Shown here in pieces: positions 1 to 8,679 of a stretch of DNA of 13,830 nt. The notes under the pieces are model-generated. The model had not been told where the DNA came from and did no database searches. It saw nothing but the letters and a program-made list of their open reading frames with translations. This stretch comes from Bacteroidota bacterium (GTDB lineage: Bacteria; Bacteroidota; Ignavibacteria; Ignavibacteriales; Ignavibacteriaceae): contig JAJYOQ010000063.1 of assembly GCA_021796135.1 (NCBI GenBank), positions 1-13,830 on the forward strand, written 5' to 3'. The first letter of the stretch is position 1. The number at the start of each line of letters is the position of its first letter. The translations under genes and the position numbers were made by a program.

Positions 1-1580
1 ATTGCTACCCGTACTTCAGTTTGGAATCCTTCGATTTTACCATTTCCGTCCAAGTCAGAGTTAGCTTGAATATCGGTAAAACTATTGATATTAGGTCCAT
101 GGCAATTTCTACAAGCCGTAACAACATCAGCACCTGTAGTATCAGTCATTTCCCATCTATGATTAGCAGTTCCGGCTGAAGTAGGTGACATATGGCAAGT
201 AACGCAAGCATCCTGAGTAGCGCCATGAGTCATAAGACCGGTAATAGCAGAGTCACCGTACTGATAAGCATTTTGTCCAAAGAACATATCAGTTTGCGGA
301 CCATGATGAGGACCAAAGCGATCAGAAAACCCATAATATGGACCAACATTCGTAATCGCAGTATTAATATTGGCTCTAGATCTATGGCAAGTCATACAAA
401 TTTGACCATTTCCACCGGAAGTAACAGCATAACCGTTCATTAAATTAGGAATAGCAACAATACGAAGTCCAAAGTTAGTTGCAACGTGAGGATCATGGCA
501 AGCTGCGCAGGAAATTGGCTGCGAAGCATCTGCTAAAGTATAACCAGGAGTTGTTTGGTTTTGGGTATACTTTAAGAATGCTGTTCCGCTATGGCAAGGG
601 AAACATGAAGTACGGGTAGCAATATTACCTGACAATGGTAAGCTAGCATGGTTAGATGTTAAATAAAAAGTTCCGACAGTATGATGAGGAGGAGCATTAT
701 GGCATTGTAAACAAAGACCAGCATCAGTGCTGACATCTATGTATTGAGGCTTTCCGAAAGAATTTACGTGAGCAGTTGCAGGTCCATGACATTGTTCGCA
801 ACCTATAGTAGCCACATTAAGAACATTTGAAAAACGAGCAGTTGTATCTAAGATATTCCATGCTGTTTGGTCGCCCTGGATAATTTGGTACATTGAACCG
901 ACTGGAGTAGCATTTTTAAAGATTAAAGTATCATATCCCGTTTGATGTGCTACATAAGCAAAATTACCGTTATTTGCGGTTTGATCCCAGCCGGTAGTAT
1001 GGCATTTAAAGCAAGTTGCGCCATAAGTGCCAACCATTTGACCTTTAGCATTTGGAGCGGGGGAAAGTTCTCCGGTAATACCATTTTTGAACATATTAGC
1101 ATGACCGGTAGTACTCCAAGTAGGAAATTTATTTAGACTTCCCGAATGGCAAGGAGCGCAATTTGTGGAGGTTGATGTACCGAAATAAAGTTCGGCGTAA
1201 ATAGTATCAATAGAAGGAGCAGAAGCTCCGGTTCCTGCAACACTAATTACATATTGACCAGCAGTATCCGGAGTAAAAGTAGGATTTTGGCTGGTAGAAG
1301 AACTAAAAGCAGCGCTTGAACCGGTAGGAGCAGAAACGACTGTCCATGTGAAGCCAGTAATCGTTCCGGTAGTATCGGCGGTATAATATACCTTAGAATG
1401 AACACCGACTACCCTTAATCCACCTGAAACCGGGTACGTACCAGCAGGGTAAGTACCAACGTTAGTTGGATTTATAGCTAATCTTCGTGCCTTTACAGTC
1501 TGAGCTGATGTGCCAGGCAGAGACTCTAAAGTCAAAAAAGAAAGCAAAAGGAGAGCAAATAGTAAATTAAATAATTTCAT
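1..1580 (-). CDS. Secreted multiheme c-type cytochrome, 3' end beyond window (partial)
   Basis: Reading the minus strand from ATG at 1580-1578 gives 526 uninterrupted codons running off the left edge. Residues 1-26 form a signal peptide (MK, a Leu/Phe-rich core, then TSA|Q), so the protein is exported. Residues about 35-125 are Ser/Thr/Gly-rich and resemble an Ig/PKD-like domain. Nine CxxCH heme c sites follow, all in frame, with first cysteines at residues 141 (CAPCH), 190 (CFKCH), 261 (CEQCH), 290 (CLQCH), 326 (CFPCH), 358 (CAACH), 395 (CMTCH), 459 (CVTCH) and 490 (CRNCH). Many extra histidines lie between the sites and could be distal ligands, as in cytochrome c554-like proteins. Residues 509-520 (DLDGNGKIEGFQ) resemble an EF-hand calcium loop. 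The role is probably periplasmic or cell-surface electron transfer; the redox partner is unknown. No clear ribosome binding site precedes the ATG. The heme count is a minimum because the C-terminus is missing. Confidence 0.93.
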   Translation of the reverse strand, partial: MKLFNLLFALLLLSFLTLESLPGTSAQTVKARRLAINPTNVGTYPAGTYPVSGGLRVVGVHSKVYYTADTTGTITGFTWTVVSAPTGSSAAFSSSTSQNPTFTPDTAGQYVISVAGTGASAPSIDTIYAELYFGTSTSTNCAPCHSGSLNKFPTWSTTGHANMFKNGITGELSPAPNAKGQMVGTYGATCFKCHTTGWDQTANNGNFAYVAHQTGYDTLIFKNATPVGSMYQIIQGDQTAWNILDTTARFSNVLNVATIGCEQCHGPATAHVNSFGKPQYIDVSTDAGLCLQCHNAPPHHTVGTFYLTSNHASLPLSGNIATRTSCFPCHSGTAFLKYTQNQTTPGYTLADASQPISCAACHDPHVATNFGLRIVAIPNLMNGYAVTSGGNGQICMTCHRSRANINTAITNVGPYYGFSDRFGPHHGPQTDMFFGQNAYQYGDSAITGLMTHGATQDACVTCHMSPTSAGTANHRWEMTDTTGADVVTACRNCHGPNINSFTDIQANSDLDGNGKIEGFQTEVRVA

Positions 1581-2037
1581 AGGGTTGACCCCGTATATTT
1601 GTTATTAAAATAAGTTAACGTGTCATAATTTTACAAGAATCGTACCATCTAATAATGTTATTGTCATTTAAATTTGTATTAAAAATCCAATATTTATAAA
1701 TATAGTTTCCTTTTTGCAAGAATAATAATATATATTTTTCCATTTATGAGATATATTTTTGATGTAAAATGGAATTATTAAACATAGCTTGATGAAATTA
1801 GACAAATGTAAAATTTTGTAATGTAGATTAACATATTTCTTATTCTTAACTTTTACAGAATTTTTTTGTGCTTTGCAATTTTAGTGGTAAATTTATTGTT
1901 ATAATTTCAAGTAAAACTTTTGATAAGCTTAATTAAAGAAGCCATTTTTGTAGTATTTAGGGCTAATAAGACTTTATAAAATTTATTATAAATTTCCGTT
2001 TATGCGGGAATAACAAGGTGAAAGAAAAGGAGATTCT
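1581..2037. other. AT-rich divergent intergenic spacer
   Basis: This 457-base stretch separates the start of the minus-strand cytochrome gene from purM and must hold promoters for both directions. It is very rich in A/T runs. I find no credible coding frame: an ATG at 2002, in frame with purM, stops after three codons. A 7-base inverted repeat (TTTATAA at 1973-1979, TTATAAA at 1986-1992) lies 45 bases before purM, but an A/T-only repeat here may be chance. I cannot pick out a confident -35/-10 pair or a riboswitch. Confidence 0.6.
2027..2032 (+). promoter_or_regulatory. Shine-Dalgarno AAGGAG that fixes the purM TTG start
   Basis: AAGGAG lies five bases before TTG at 2038. The in-frame ATG further upstream (2002) is closed by TAA at once, so this site supports TTG as the start. 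It is one of the few strong ribosome binding sites in the window. Confidence 0.75.
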
Positions 2038-3042
2038 TTGGAAGATAGTTATAAATCAGCCGGTGTGAATATCGAAGCCGGCAATGAAACAGTTAATAAA
2101 ATTAAAAAGCACGCAAGAAGCACATTTAATAAAAATGTTTTATCTGACATCGGATTATTCGGAGGATTTTATCAATTAGACTTAGCCGGTTATACTAATC
2201 CGGTATTGGTATCGAGTGTTGACGGAGTCGGCACAAAGTTAAAAGTAGCAATAAATATGAATCGCCATAATACACTAGGCGAAGATCTTGTTAACCATTG
2301 TGTAAATGACATTGCAGTATGCGGAGCAAAGCCCCTTTATTTTCTGGATTATTTAGCTTTTGGCAAATTAAATCCTGTCATTGCAGAAAATATAGTTGAA
2401 GGATTTGCAAAAGCCTGCCGGGAAAATGACTGTGCTTTAATCGGAGGTGAAACTGCAGAAATGCCCGGGTTATATTCTGATGATGACTATGATATGTCCG
2501 GTACAATTGTCGGAATTGTTGAAAAGTCAAAAATTATAAATGGAAGTAATATCTCCGAAGGGGATGTACTTATTGGTTTTTCATCTAACGGACTGCATAC
2601 AAACGGTTATTCATTAGCGCGGAAAGTACTTTTTGAAAAATATGACATACATTCAAAATTCAGCGGACTGAAGAATACATTAGGCGATGAACTGCTAAAG
2701 GTACATAAATCATACTTAAAATTGATTACCCATTTAAATAATAATATTAGTATCAAAGGATTTTCTCACATAACCGGCGGAGGTATTGTAGATAACACAA
2801 ACAGGATACTTCCGAAAGGATTGAAATTAAAAATAGACTGGGATTCATGGCAAATTCCGGAAATATTTAGAATTATTAAGGAGGCGGGTTCAATTTCCGA
2901 CAGTGAAATGCGTTTGGTTTTCAATCTTGGGATAGGTTTAGTTGCTGTAGTTTCAAAAAATGATGTTTCAAAAATCTCTTCATTTGCAAGTGAAATAGGC
3001 GAGACAGCAATACTGATTGGTGAAGTAACAAAATTAAATTGA
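2038..3042 (+). CDS. purM: Phosphoribosylformylglycinamidine cyclo-ligase (AIR synthetase)
   Basis: PurM catalyses the ATP-dependent ring closure of FGAM to 5-aminoimidazole ribonucleotide, step five of purine synthesis, in the cytosol. The 334-residue product is close to the usual PurM length of about 345. Hallmarks are visible in order: SVDGVGTKLKVA near residue 60, GEDLVNHCVNDIAVCGA near 81-97, the IGGETAEMPGLY signature near 135-146, the GLHTNGYSLAR segment near 185-195, and ITGGGIVDNTNRILP near 245-259. These are the ATP-binding and dimer-core elements of the PurM/PurL/SelD/HypE superfamily, and the DGVGTK and GGETAEMPG forms point to PurM itself. The start is TTG with a strong ribosome binding site. 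No other pur gene is in the window; a lipoprotein gene begins 22 bases downstream. Confidence 0.97.
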   Translation: MEDSYKSAGVNIEAGNETVNKIKKHARSTFNKNVLSDIGLFGGFYQLDLAGYTNPVLVSSVDGVGTKLKVAINMNRHNTLGEDLVNHCVNDIAVCGAKPLYFLDYLAFGKLNPVIAENIVEGFAKACRENDCALIGGETAEMPGLYSDDDYDMSGTIVGIVEKSKIINGSNISEGDVLIGFSSNGLHTNGYSLARKVLFEKYDIHSKFSGLKNTLGDELLKVHKSYLKLITHLNNNISIKGFSHITGGGIVDNTNRILPKGLKLKIDWDSWQIPEIFRIIKEAGSISDSEMRLVFNLGIGLVAVVSKNDVSKISSFASEIGETAILIGEVTKLN

Positions 3043-3064
3043 CATTTATTTTTACTGAATTCAA

Positions 3065-3583
3065 ATGGTAAAAAATCTACTTACATTTTTCCTTTTGAGT
3101 ATTAGTTTACTTTCAGTCAGCTGTAACAAAGGAATATCGCCCGCCTCCGTAGAATCCGAAATGCAAAAAGCAGGATTCAGCGGAACGATAACATTCAGCG
3201 GGGCATGGCCGGACAGCGTACAAAGAACACATCTTGTTGTATTTAAGAGTCCGCTTCTGTCAACCGGTGATTTTAACATTCTAAATCTGACTTATTTAAG
3301 TTTATCGATACCTACCGGTACAAAAACTTTCAGTTATAATTCCACTGATTCGTCTTATGTGCCCATTGGACCGGGGGAATATTCTTATATAGCAGTAGCG
3401 CAGTCAAAGACACTACAAGTTTCGTTTAACAGAAAAGACTGGTATGTCATCGGGGTATATTATGCTAACGGAGATACAACACAGCCGGGAAAATTAATCA
3501 TACCTGAAAACACCGTAATCAATAATATTAATATTAAATGCGACTTTAATCATTTGCCTCCGCAGCCGCCGGGAGGTAATTAA
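3065..3583 (+). CDS. Small outer-membrane lipoprotein of unknown function, paired with TonB receptor
   Basis: The 172-residue product begins with MVKN, a hydrophobic Leu/Ser core, and a lipobox-like LLSVSC, so Cys20 is the likely lipidated residue; Ser at position -3 is slightly atypical. The mature part (about 150 residues) is Ser/Thr/Gly-rich and looks all-beta, with a Pro/Gly tail (PPQPPGGN). I recognise no family. The start is ATG at 3065 without a clear ribosome binding site. The stop lies seven bases before the TonB-dependent receptor gene, so the two are probably co-transcribed and translationally coupled. A surface or periplasmic helper of the receptor is a reasonable guess from position only. 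Confidence 0.85.
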   Translation: MVKNLLTFFLLSISLLSVSCNKGISPASVESEMQKAGFSGTITFSGAWPDSVQRTHLVVFKSPLLSTGDFNILNLTYLSLSIPTGTKTFSYNSTDSSYVPIGPGEYSYIAVAQSKTLQVSFNRKDWYVIGVYYANGDTTQPGKLIIPENTVINNINIKCDFNHLPPQPPGGN

Positions 3584-3590
3584 TATTAAT

Positions 3591-5756
3591 ATGAAATTAT
3601 ATATAATTCTTTTTCTTTTTTCGACAGCAATTTTAATAAATGCTCAGAAACTTTCAATATCCGGAACAGTGAAAGATACTACCGGAATGCCCGTAGCAGG
3701 AGCTAATATTATATTGACCGGAACTAAATTAGGAACAGTTACGGATTTCGGAGGTAATTTTTTAATAACCAATTTAAGTCCCGGGCAATATGGAATAAGA
3801 ATTTCAAGCATAGGATATACGAGCAAAATTATTTCTAAAATTGAATTAAGGAATAAATCCATTGCTCTGAATATTATACTACATCAGACAGCCATTCAGT
3901 CAGAGCAAATAATAGTGACAGCCAGTAAATACGAACAAAGGATCAGCGATCTGCCGGTAAGTGCCGAAATAATTTCTTCCGGAGAGCTGTCGAAAAAAAA
4001 TATTTTAAATTTATCCGACGCAATGAGATATGCGCCGGGCGTAAGTATGATAGATGATCAAATCAGCATACGCGGTTCAAGCGGGTACAGCAGAGGAGCC
4101 GGCACGCGGGTTCTAATGGAAATAGACGGAATCCCTTATTATACCGGAGACACGGGAGACATTGTATGGACAGCGATTCCCATAAATCAAATAGATCATA
4201 TTGAAATTATTAAAGGAGCCGCCAGTTCTCTTTACGGTTCCTCGGCAATCGGCGGAGTTGTAAATGTAATAACAAAGAGTATTCCTGCCGAACCGGAAAC
4301 ATATATTAAGACGAGTTTTGGGTTTTATGATAAACCGTCTTATTCAATCTGGCAGTGGTCAAAGGAACTGCGAACGTATACCGGACTAACAATTTCACAT
4401 TCGCAATCTTTCGGGAAATTCCATTTATCCCTTTCACTAACGCGGCTTTCGGATATGAGTTACATACAAAATGACTTTTACACCCGTTATGTAGGATTTA
4501 TAAAAGGCAGCTATGATATAAGCACAAGTTCTTCATTAGAATTTTTTATAAATAGTTTAAATCAAGACAACGGTAATTTTTTATATTGGAAAGATTCACG
4601 CAACGCACTTATACCGCCCGATGCCGATCAGGGAGAAAGTGTTTTTTCAGACCGTTACATGCTCGGAATAAATTACAAGAAAATTTTATCGAAAGATGTT
4701 TACTTGAATATAAGAGGGAGCTATTATAACACGTACTGGCATGATCAAACATCATCCTTTAACTCTTCAAAAACAAATTTATACCGCGGAGAAATTCAAG
4801 CAACCTCCAATTTAGGATCCGGAGTTGTATTAGTATCAGGAATTGAAGCTTCGACATCAAAAGTTAATTCAAATATTTTTAGCAGCCCATACGCATTTTC
4901 ATTCGGAGTATATTCACAAGCGGATTTCAAATTAGATCCGCATTTATCGGTATCGGCTGGAATAAGATATGATTACAGCAGACTTGATACCATATCGTCA
5001 TTCAACGCTGTATCGCCAAAGCTGGGAATAAATTATCGAGTTTCCGATAGACTTTCATTAAGAACATCATTCGGGACAGGATTCCGCGCACCGACACTAG
5101 CAGAGGCATTTACGACAACATCCGCCAGCGGGATTACAATTAAACCCAATCCATATATAAAACCCGAAAAAAATTGGAATCTGGAATTCGGTGCAAACTT
5201 AGAATTGACAAAATCAATTAATTTTGACTGTGCAGTATTTCAAAATGAGTTTTACGATTTTATAGAGCCGACAGTAGATCCAAAAGACGGGCTAATCTTT
5301 TTTGATAATGTAACGAGAGCGAGGATACAAGGAGCTGAAGTTAATTTGAATTCCGACTTGCTTTCAAAAAAGCTTCACATATCATTAAATTATATTTATC
5401 TGTGGGCAAGAGATCTTCAGTTAAATCAGGATCTTAAATATCGACCGCGCAATTCCGTAACTGCCAGCATAGATTATTTATACAGCAGTATAAATTTCGG
5501 AGCAGATTTCCGTTATTGGAGCAAGGTACAGCAAATGGATTTTGAATTAGTCGATCTAGGTCTTCTCAAAGACGGGAGGGACAGAGTTGCCGTTTATGTA
5601 CTTGATCTAAGGGCAGCATATAATCTAAAAATAATCGGTATTCCCGCCAGAGCATCTTTAAATGTTAATAATGTTTTAAATTATAATTATGTTGAATTGA
5701 TCGGAAATTTAGCACCGATCAGGAATTATTCTTTCAGTTTGGAATTTTCCATTTAA
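3591..5756 (+). CDS. TonB-dependent outer-membrane receptor with N-terminal CarboxypepD_reg-like domain
   Basis: The 721-residue product has a signal peptide (residues 1-19, ending INAQ). A carboxypeptidase-regulatory-like beta domain typical of Bacteroidota-type receptors follows (about 20-98; GTVKDTTGMPVAGANI, then GNFLITNLSPGQY). A TonB-box-like segment QIIVTASK is at 106-113. The plug domain spans about 115-230 and includes LSDAMRYAPGVSM, ISIRGSSGYS, LMEIDGIPYY, IEIIKGAASSLYGSSAIGG and VVNVITK. The rest is a 22-strand-type beta barrel with repeated aromatic and alternating strands, ending YSFSLEFSI. It imports a scarce ligand across the outer membrane using TonB-ExbBD energy. The barrel resembles BtuB/FepA-like receptors more than SusC, which is usually longer (near 1000 residues), and there is no SusD gene beside it. 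The substrate cannot be told from sequence. Confidence 0.95.
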   Translation: MKLYIILFLFSTAILINAQKLSISGTVKDTTGMPVAGANIILTGTKLGTVTDFGGNFLITNLSPGQYGIRISSIGYTSKIISKIELRNKSIALNIILHQTAIQSEQIIVTASKYEQRISDLPVSAEIISSGELSKKNILNLSDAMRYAPGVSMIDDQISIRGSSGYSRGAGTRVLMEIDGIPYYTGDTGDIVWTAIPINQIDHIEIIKGAASSLYGSSAIGGVVNVITKSIPAEPETYIKTSFGFYDKPSYSIWQWSKELRTYTGLTISHSQSFGKFHLSLSLTRLSDMSYIQNDFYTRYVGFIKGSYDISTSSSLEFFINSLNQDNGNFLYWKDSRNALIPPDADQGESVFSDRYMLGINYKKILSKDVYLNIRGSYYNTYWHDQTSSFNSSKTNLYRGEIQATSNLGSGVVLVSGIEASTSKVNSNIFSSPYAFSFGVYSQADFKLDPHLSVSAGIRYDYSRLDTISSFNAVSPKLGINYRVSDRLSLRTSFGTGFRAPTLAEAFTTTSASGITIKPNPYIKPEKNWNLEFGANLELTKSINFDCAVFQNEFYDFIEPTVDPKDGLIFFDNVTRARIQGAEVNLNSDLLSKKLHISLNYIYLWARDLQLNQDLKYRPRNSVTASIDYLYSSINFGADFRYWSKVQQMDFELVDLGLLKDGRDRVAVYVLDLRAAYNLKIIGIPARASLNVNNVLNYNYVELIGNLAPIRNYSFSLEFSI

Positions 5757-5770
5757 TAAATCAAGTGTTA

Positions 5771-5801
5771 ATTTTGTAAGAATTATTAATCTTAACAAAA
5801 T
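5771..5801 (+). other. Imperfect hairpin between TonB receptor and TatD gene
   Basis: ATTTTGT (5771-5777) pairs with ACAAAAT (5795-5801), and AAGA (5778-5781) pairs with TCTT (5790-5793). One A is bulged and the loop has eight bases. It sits 14 bases after the receptor stop. No T-run follows, so it is at best a weak transcription terminator or an mRNA 3'-end stabiliser; chance is also possible in this A/T-rich context. Confidence 0.3.
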
Positions 5802-5820
5802 CAGGGGTAAGGAATCTATT

Positions 5821-7179
5821 ATGTTAATCGATACACATGCACATTTATTTTTTCCTGACTATGAAAACGATCTAGAAGAAGTTTTAGATAGAGCGAAATC
5901 ATCCGGAATAGAAAAGATTATAGTACCCGCGACAGATATTCCGACTTCAGAAAAAGTTATACAATTAGTTGAGAAGTATGAATATATTTACGGCGCCGTC
6001 GGAGTGCATCCGCACGATACTAAAAATTGGAATAATGATTTAATCACACGAATCGAAGAGCTTGCAAATCACGAAAAAATCGTGGCAATAGGCGAAATAG
6101 GGTTAGATTATTATTACGATTTCTCTCCGAAAGAAAAGCAAATCGAAGCCTTTAAAGCACAATTGGAACTTGCTTTAAAATTAGACAAGCCCGTAGTAAT
6201 TCATAACCGTGATTCAGACAAAGATATGATGGAAATAATCAGATCTTATGCAGGAACAAATTTAAGAGCTCAGTTCCACTGCTACAATGGTACGCTCGAA
6301 GACGCCAAAGAAATTATAAAATTAAATCATTTTATATCTTTTACGGGGAACATTACTTTTAAGAAAGCAGATAATTTAAGAAACATCATATCGAATATAG
6401 GCATTGAGCATATAATGCTTGAAACAGATTCACCGTTTCTTACACCCGAGCCAAACCGCGGGAAGAGGAATGAACCTTCAAACGTCAGATACGTAGCGCA
6501 AAAAATTGCCGACTTATGTAAACTAAAACCGGAAGACGTTGCAAGAGTAACTTCATATAATGTTTTTAGGATGTTTAAGATAGGTGAAAAGCCAAAGACA
6601 AGTTTTACATATACAATCGGAGATAACTTATATTTAAATATTACAAACCGGTGCAATGCGCATTGTGAATTTTGTGATCGAGAAGGAGAGGCAGTAGTAA
6701 GCGGTTATAATTTAAAGATGAATCGAAGTGAAGAACCTAATGCCGAATATTATATTAATAGTATCGGAGATCCAACCCGTTATAAGGAAATAATTTTTTG
6801 CGGATACGGAGAACCGACTATTCGCTGGGAAGTTGTAAAGAAAATTGCAAAAGCGGTCAAAGAATTGGGCGGGAGGACTAGAATCAATACTAACGGTCAC
6901 GGATGCGTAATAAATAAAAAAGATATTACACCTGAATTTGAAGGAATAATAGACACGGTTTCCATAAGTTTAAATAGCGGAGATTCAGACCAATATGCTG
7001 AAATGATGGGATTAGATGAAAGTTACTTTGATGAAATGATATTATTTGCACAAAATGTAAAAAAGTATTCGAAGGTAGTAATGACAGCGGTTGCAATAAG
7101 CGGAATAGACATTGAGAAAGCAAAAAAAGTAGTTGAAGAAAAGATAGGCGTCGAATTCAGATTAAGACCTTATTTTTAG
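5821..7179 (+). CDS. TatD-family metal-dependent DNase fused to radical SAM domain
   Basis: The 452-residue protein is two enzymes in one chain. Residues 1-255 are a full TatD domain (TIM-barrel hydrolase): HAH at 6-8, GEIGLDYYYD with Glu92, VIHNR with His128, FHCYNG with His153, and ETDSPFL with Asp203, matching the expected metal ligands. TatD proteins are Mg-dependent 3'-5' exonucleases or D-aminoacyl-tRNA-deacylase-like hydrolases. Residues about 262-452 form a short radical SAM domain with CNAHCEFC (Cys278, Cys282, Cys285; CX3CX2C) for the 4Fe-4S cluster and GYGEPT (328-333) as the SAM-binding GGE-like motif. From memory, a family called TatD-associated radical SAM protein (TIGR04038) fits this half. 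The start is ATG with AAGGA seven bases upstream. No frameshift or linker gap is visible, so the fusion looks real. The radical SAM substrate is unknown. Confidence 0.93.
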   Translation: MLIDTHAHLFFPDYENDLEEVLDRAKSSGIEKIIVPATDIPTSEKVIQLVEKYEYIYGAVGVHPHDTKNWNNDLITRIEELANHEKIVAIGEIGLDYYYDFSPKEKQIEAFKAQLELALKLDKPVVIHNRDSDKDMMEIIRSYAGTNLRAQFHCYNGTLEDAKEIIKLNHFISFTGNITFKKADNLRNIISNIGIEHIMLETDSPFLTPEPNRGKRNEPSNVRYVAQKIADLCKLKPEDVARVTSYNVFRMFKIGEKPKTSFTYTIGDNLYLNITNRCNAHCEFCDREGEAVVSGYNLKMNRSEEPNAEYYINSIGDPTRYKEIIFCGYGEPTIRWEVVKKIAKAVKELGGRTRINTNGHGCVINKKDITPEFEGIIDTVSISLNSGDSDQYAEMMGLDESYFDEMILFAQNVKKYSKVVMTAVAISGIDIEKAKKVVEEKIGVEFRLRPYF

Positions 7180-7227
7180 TCAGAAATGAAAAATATAATT
7201 TCCTAATAAAAACGCGGTTTATAAAAA

Positions 7228-8658
7228 ATGGAAAAAATATTAATTCTATCACTTCTTTATGCGCTAATGATTTACCCGCAGAGTCAAATAAATGAACTGA
7301 AAGAAAAAATTGATTCCATTTATACTAATGAATATTTAAACAATTCTATAATGTCCGTGAATGTTTATGATTTGACATCGGGACAAAAATTGTATTCAAA
7401 GAATGAAAATACTTTATTATCACCCGCATCGAATCTTAAGATACTAACCACTTCCACAGGATTATTATTTCTAGGTCCGAATTATAAGTTCAGAACTACA
7501 TTTGCTTATACCGGAGAGATACTTAACGGAACACTTTACGGTGATTTATTTGTAAAGGGAGGATGTGATCCTAAATTCTCTTTTCAAGATTTGAAGATAG
7601 CAGCCAAAGAGATAAAGAAGGCAGGCATAAAAGAAATTACAGGAAATATATACGGTGATGTTTCGATGATGGACTCTCTATTCTGGGGCAACGGCTGGAT
7701 GTGGGACGATGACCCGTCAACAGATGCTCCATATTTAACCCCACTCGACATTGATGCTAACTCGATAAATATAGTAGTCAAAGGAACAAAGACCGGAGAA
7801 AAAGCAAATGTTGAATTAATACCGCCCGATAATTTTATAAAAATTTGTAATCAATCGGTTACAGTGCCCTCCGACAGTCCGTCAACATTATATGTAAACC
7901 GCGACTGGATACACAGGAAAAATGATATATACGTATCAGGCAATGTAAAATTAATCGTACCTGATTCATTAACTGATACAACTTCGATAAACGTATACAG
8001 CCCGGAAAATTATTTCCTATCATTATTTAAAGAGCAGTTGGAAAATCAAGGCATTGCGGCAGACGGGAATAACTATCTAGCTAAAATGCCTGAATATGCA
8101 AAGACTCTTTACGTAAAGGATAGGGATTTAGAAAACATTATAGTCACCACAAATAAAATCAGCTACAATCTCGGAGCCGAAATGATATTTTACACACTAG
8201 CAGAAAAGTATTACGGAAGCCCGGCACATTGGAGAAACGGAGTAAAAATGGTTGATAGTTTGATTACAATAGCCGGATTAGATCCCACGGGATATCACAT
8301 TGTAGATGGTTCCGGAGTCTCACATTACAATTTAGTATCAACGGGACTAATATTAACAGTATTAAAGAAGTTATTTATAAGCTATCCCGATTTATTTAAA
8401 GTATTTTATTCTTCGCTGCCAATAGCAGGAGTAGACGGTTCATTAGAAGACAGAATGACAGGCGCATCGACAAAGAACAATGTACATGCAAAGACCGGTT
8501 CATTAAGCGGCGCATCAAGTTTAAGCGGATATTTACATTCAGCCAACGGACATTTAATTGCATTCAGTATAATAATAAACAATTTCCCAGGGAGTTCTAA
8601 ACCAGCAAGAATGATAGAAGATAAAATTTGTGAAGACATGAGTAACTTAAAATTTTAA
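7228..8658 (+). CDS. dacB: D-alanyl-D-alanine carboxypeptidase/endopeptidase, PBP4 (peptidase S13) family
   Basis: This periplasmic serine enzyme trims or cleaves peptidoglycan peptide cross-links. The 476-residue length suits the DacB/PBP4 family. A signal peptide occupies about residues 1-18 (MEKILILSLLYALMIYPQ). All three penicillin-binding motifs are present in order: SNLK at 68-71 (catalytic Ser68 and Lys71, within SPASNLK), SYN at 312-314, and KTG at 422-424 (AKTGSLSGASSLSGYL). The long insert between the first two motifs (about 100-300) is typical of S13 enzymes and includes GDLFVKGGCDP and NGWMWDDDPSTDAPY, both common in the family. The start is ATG at 7228 with an A-rich leader and no Shine-Dalgarno. 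It lies 48 bases after the TatD fusion and 21 bases before prmA, so it may share a transcript with prmA. Confidence 0.95.
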   Translation: MEKILILSLLYALMIYPQSQINELKEKIDSIYTNEYLNNSIMSVNVYDLTSGQKLYSKNENTLLSPASNLKILTTSTGLLFLGPNYKFRTTFAYTGEILNGTLYGDLFVKGGCDPKFSFQDLKIAAKEIKKAGIKEITGNIYGDVSMMDSLFWGNGWMWDDDPSTDAPYLTPLDIDANSINIVVKGTKTGEKANVELIPPDNFIKICNQSVTVPSDSPSTLYVNRDWIHRKNDIYVSGNVKLIVPDSLTDTTSINVYSPENYFLSLFKEQLENQGIAADGNNYLAKMPEYAKTLYVKDRDLENIIVTTNKISYNLGAEMIFYTLAEKYYGSPAHWRNGVKMVDSLITIAGLDPTGYHIVDGSGVSHYNLVSTGLILTVLKKLFISYPDLFKVFYSSLPIAGVDGSLEDRMTGASTKNNVHAKTGSLSGASSLSGYLHSANGHLIAFSIIINNFPGSSKPARMIEDKICEDMSNLKF

Positions 8659-8679
8659 CAATAAGGACTGAGAAAAGAA

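Noticed and set aside
192..1136. Plus-strand open frames across the cytochrome gene
   Set aside because: They are antisense to nine in-frame CxxCH motifs on the minus strand and have no protein-like features of their own.
1581..1592. GGGT-TG-ACCC small palindrome just before the cytochrome ATG as an operator
   Set aside because: Four-base arms are too short, and no second copy is seen in the window.
1973..2012. Riboswitch or attenuator in the purM leader
   Set aside because: Only an A/T repeat and a short imperfect stem (TTCC/GGAA) are visible; no purine-riboswitch core or paired long stems.
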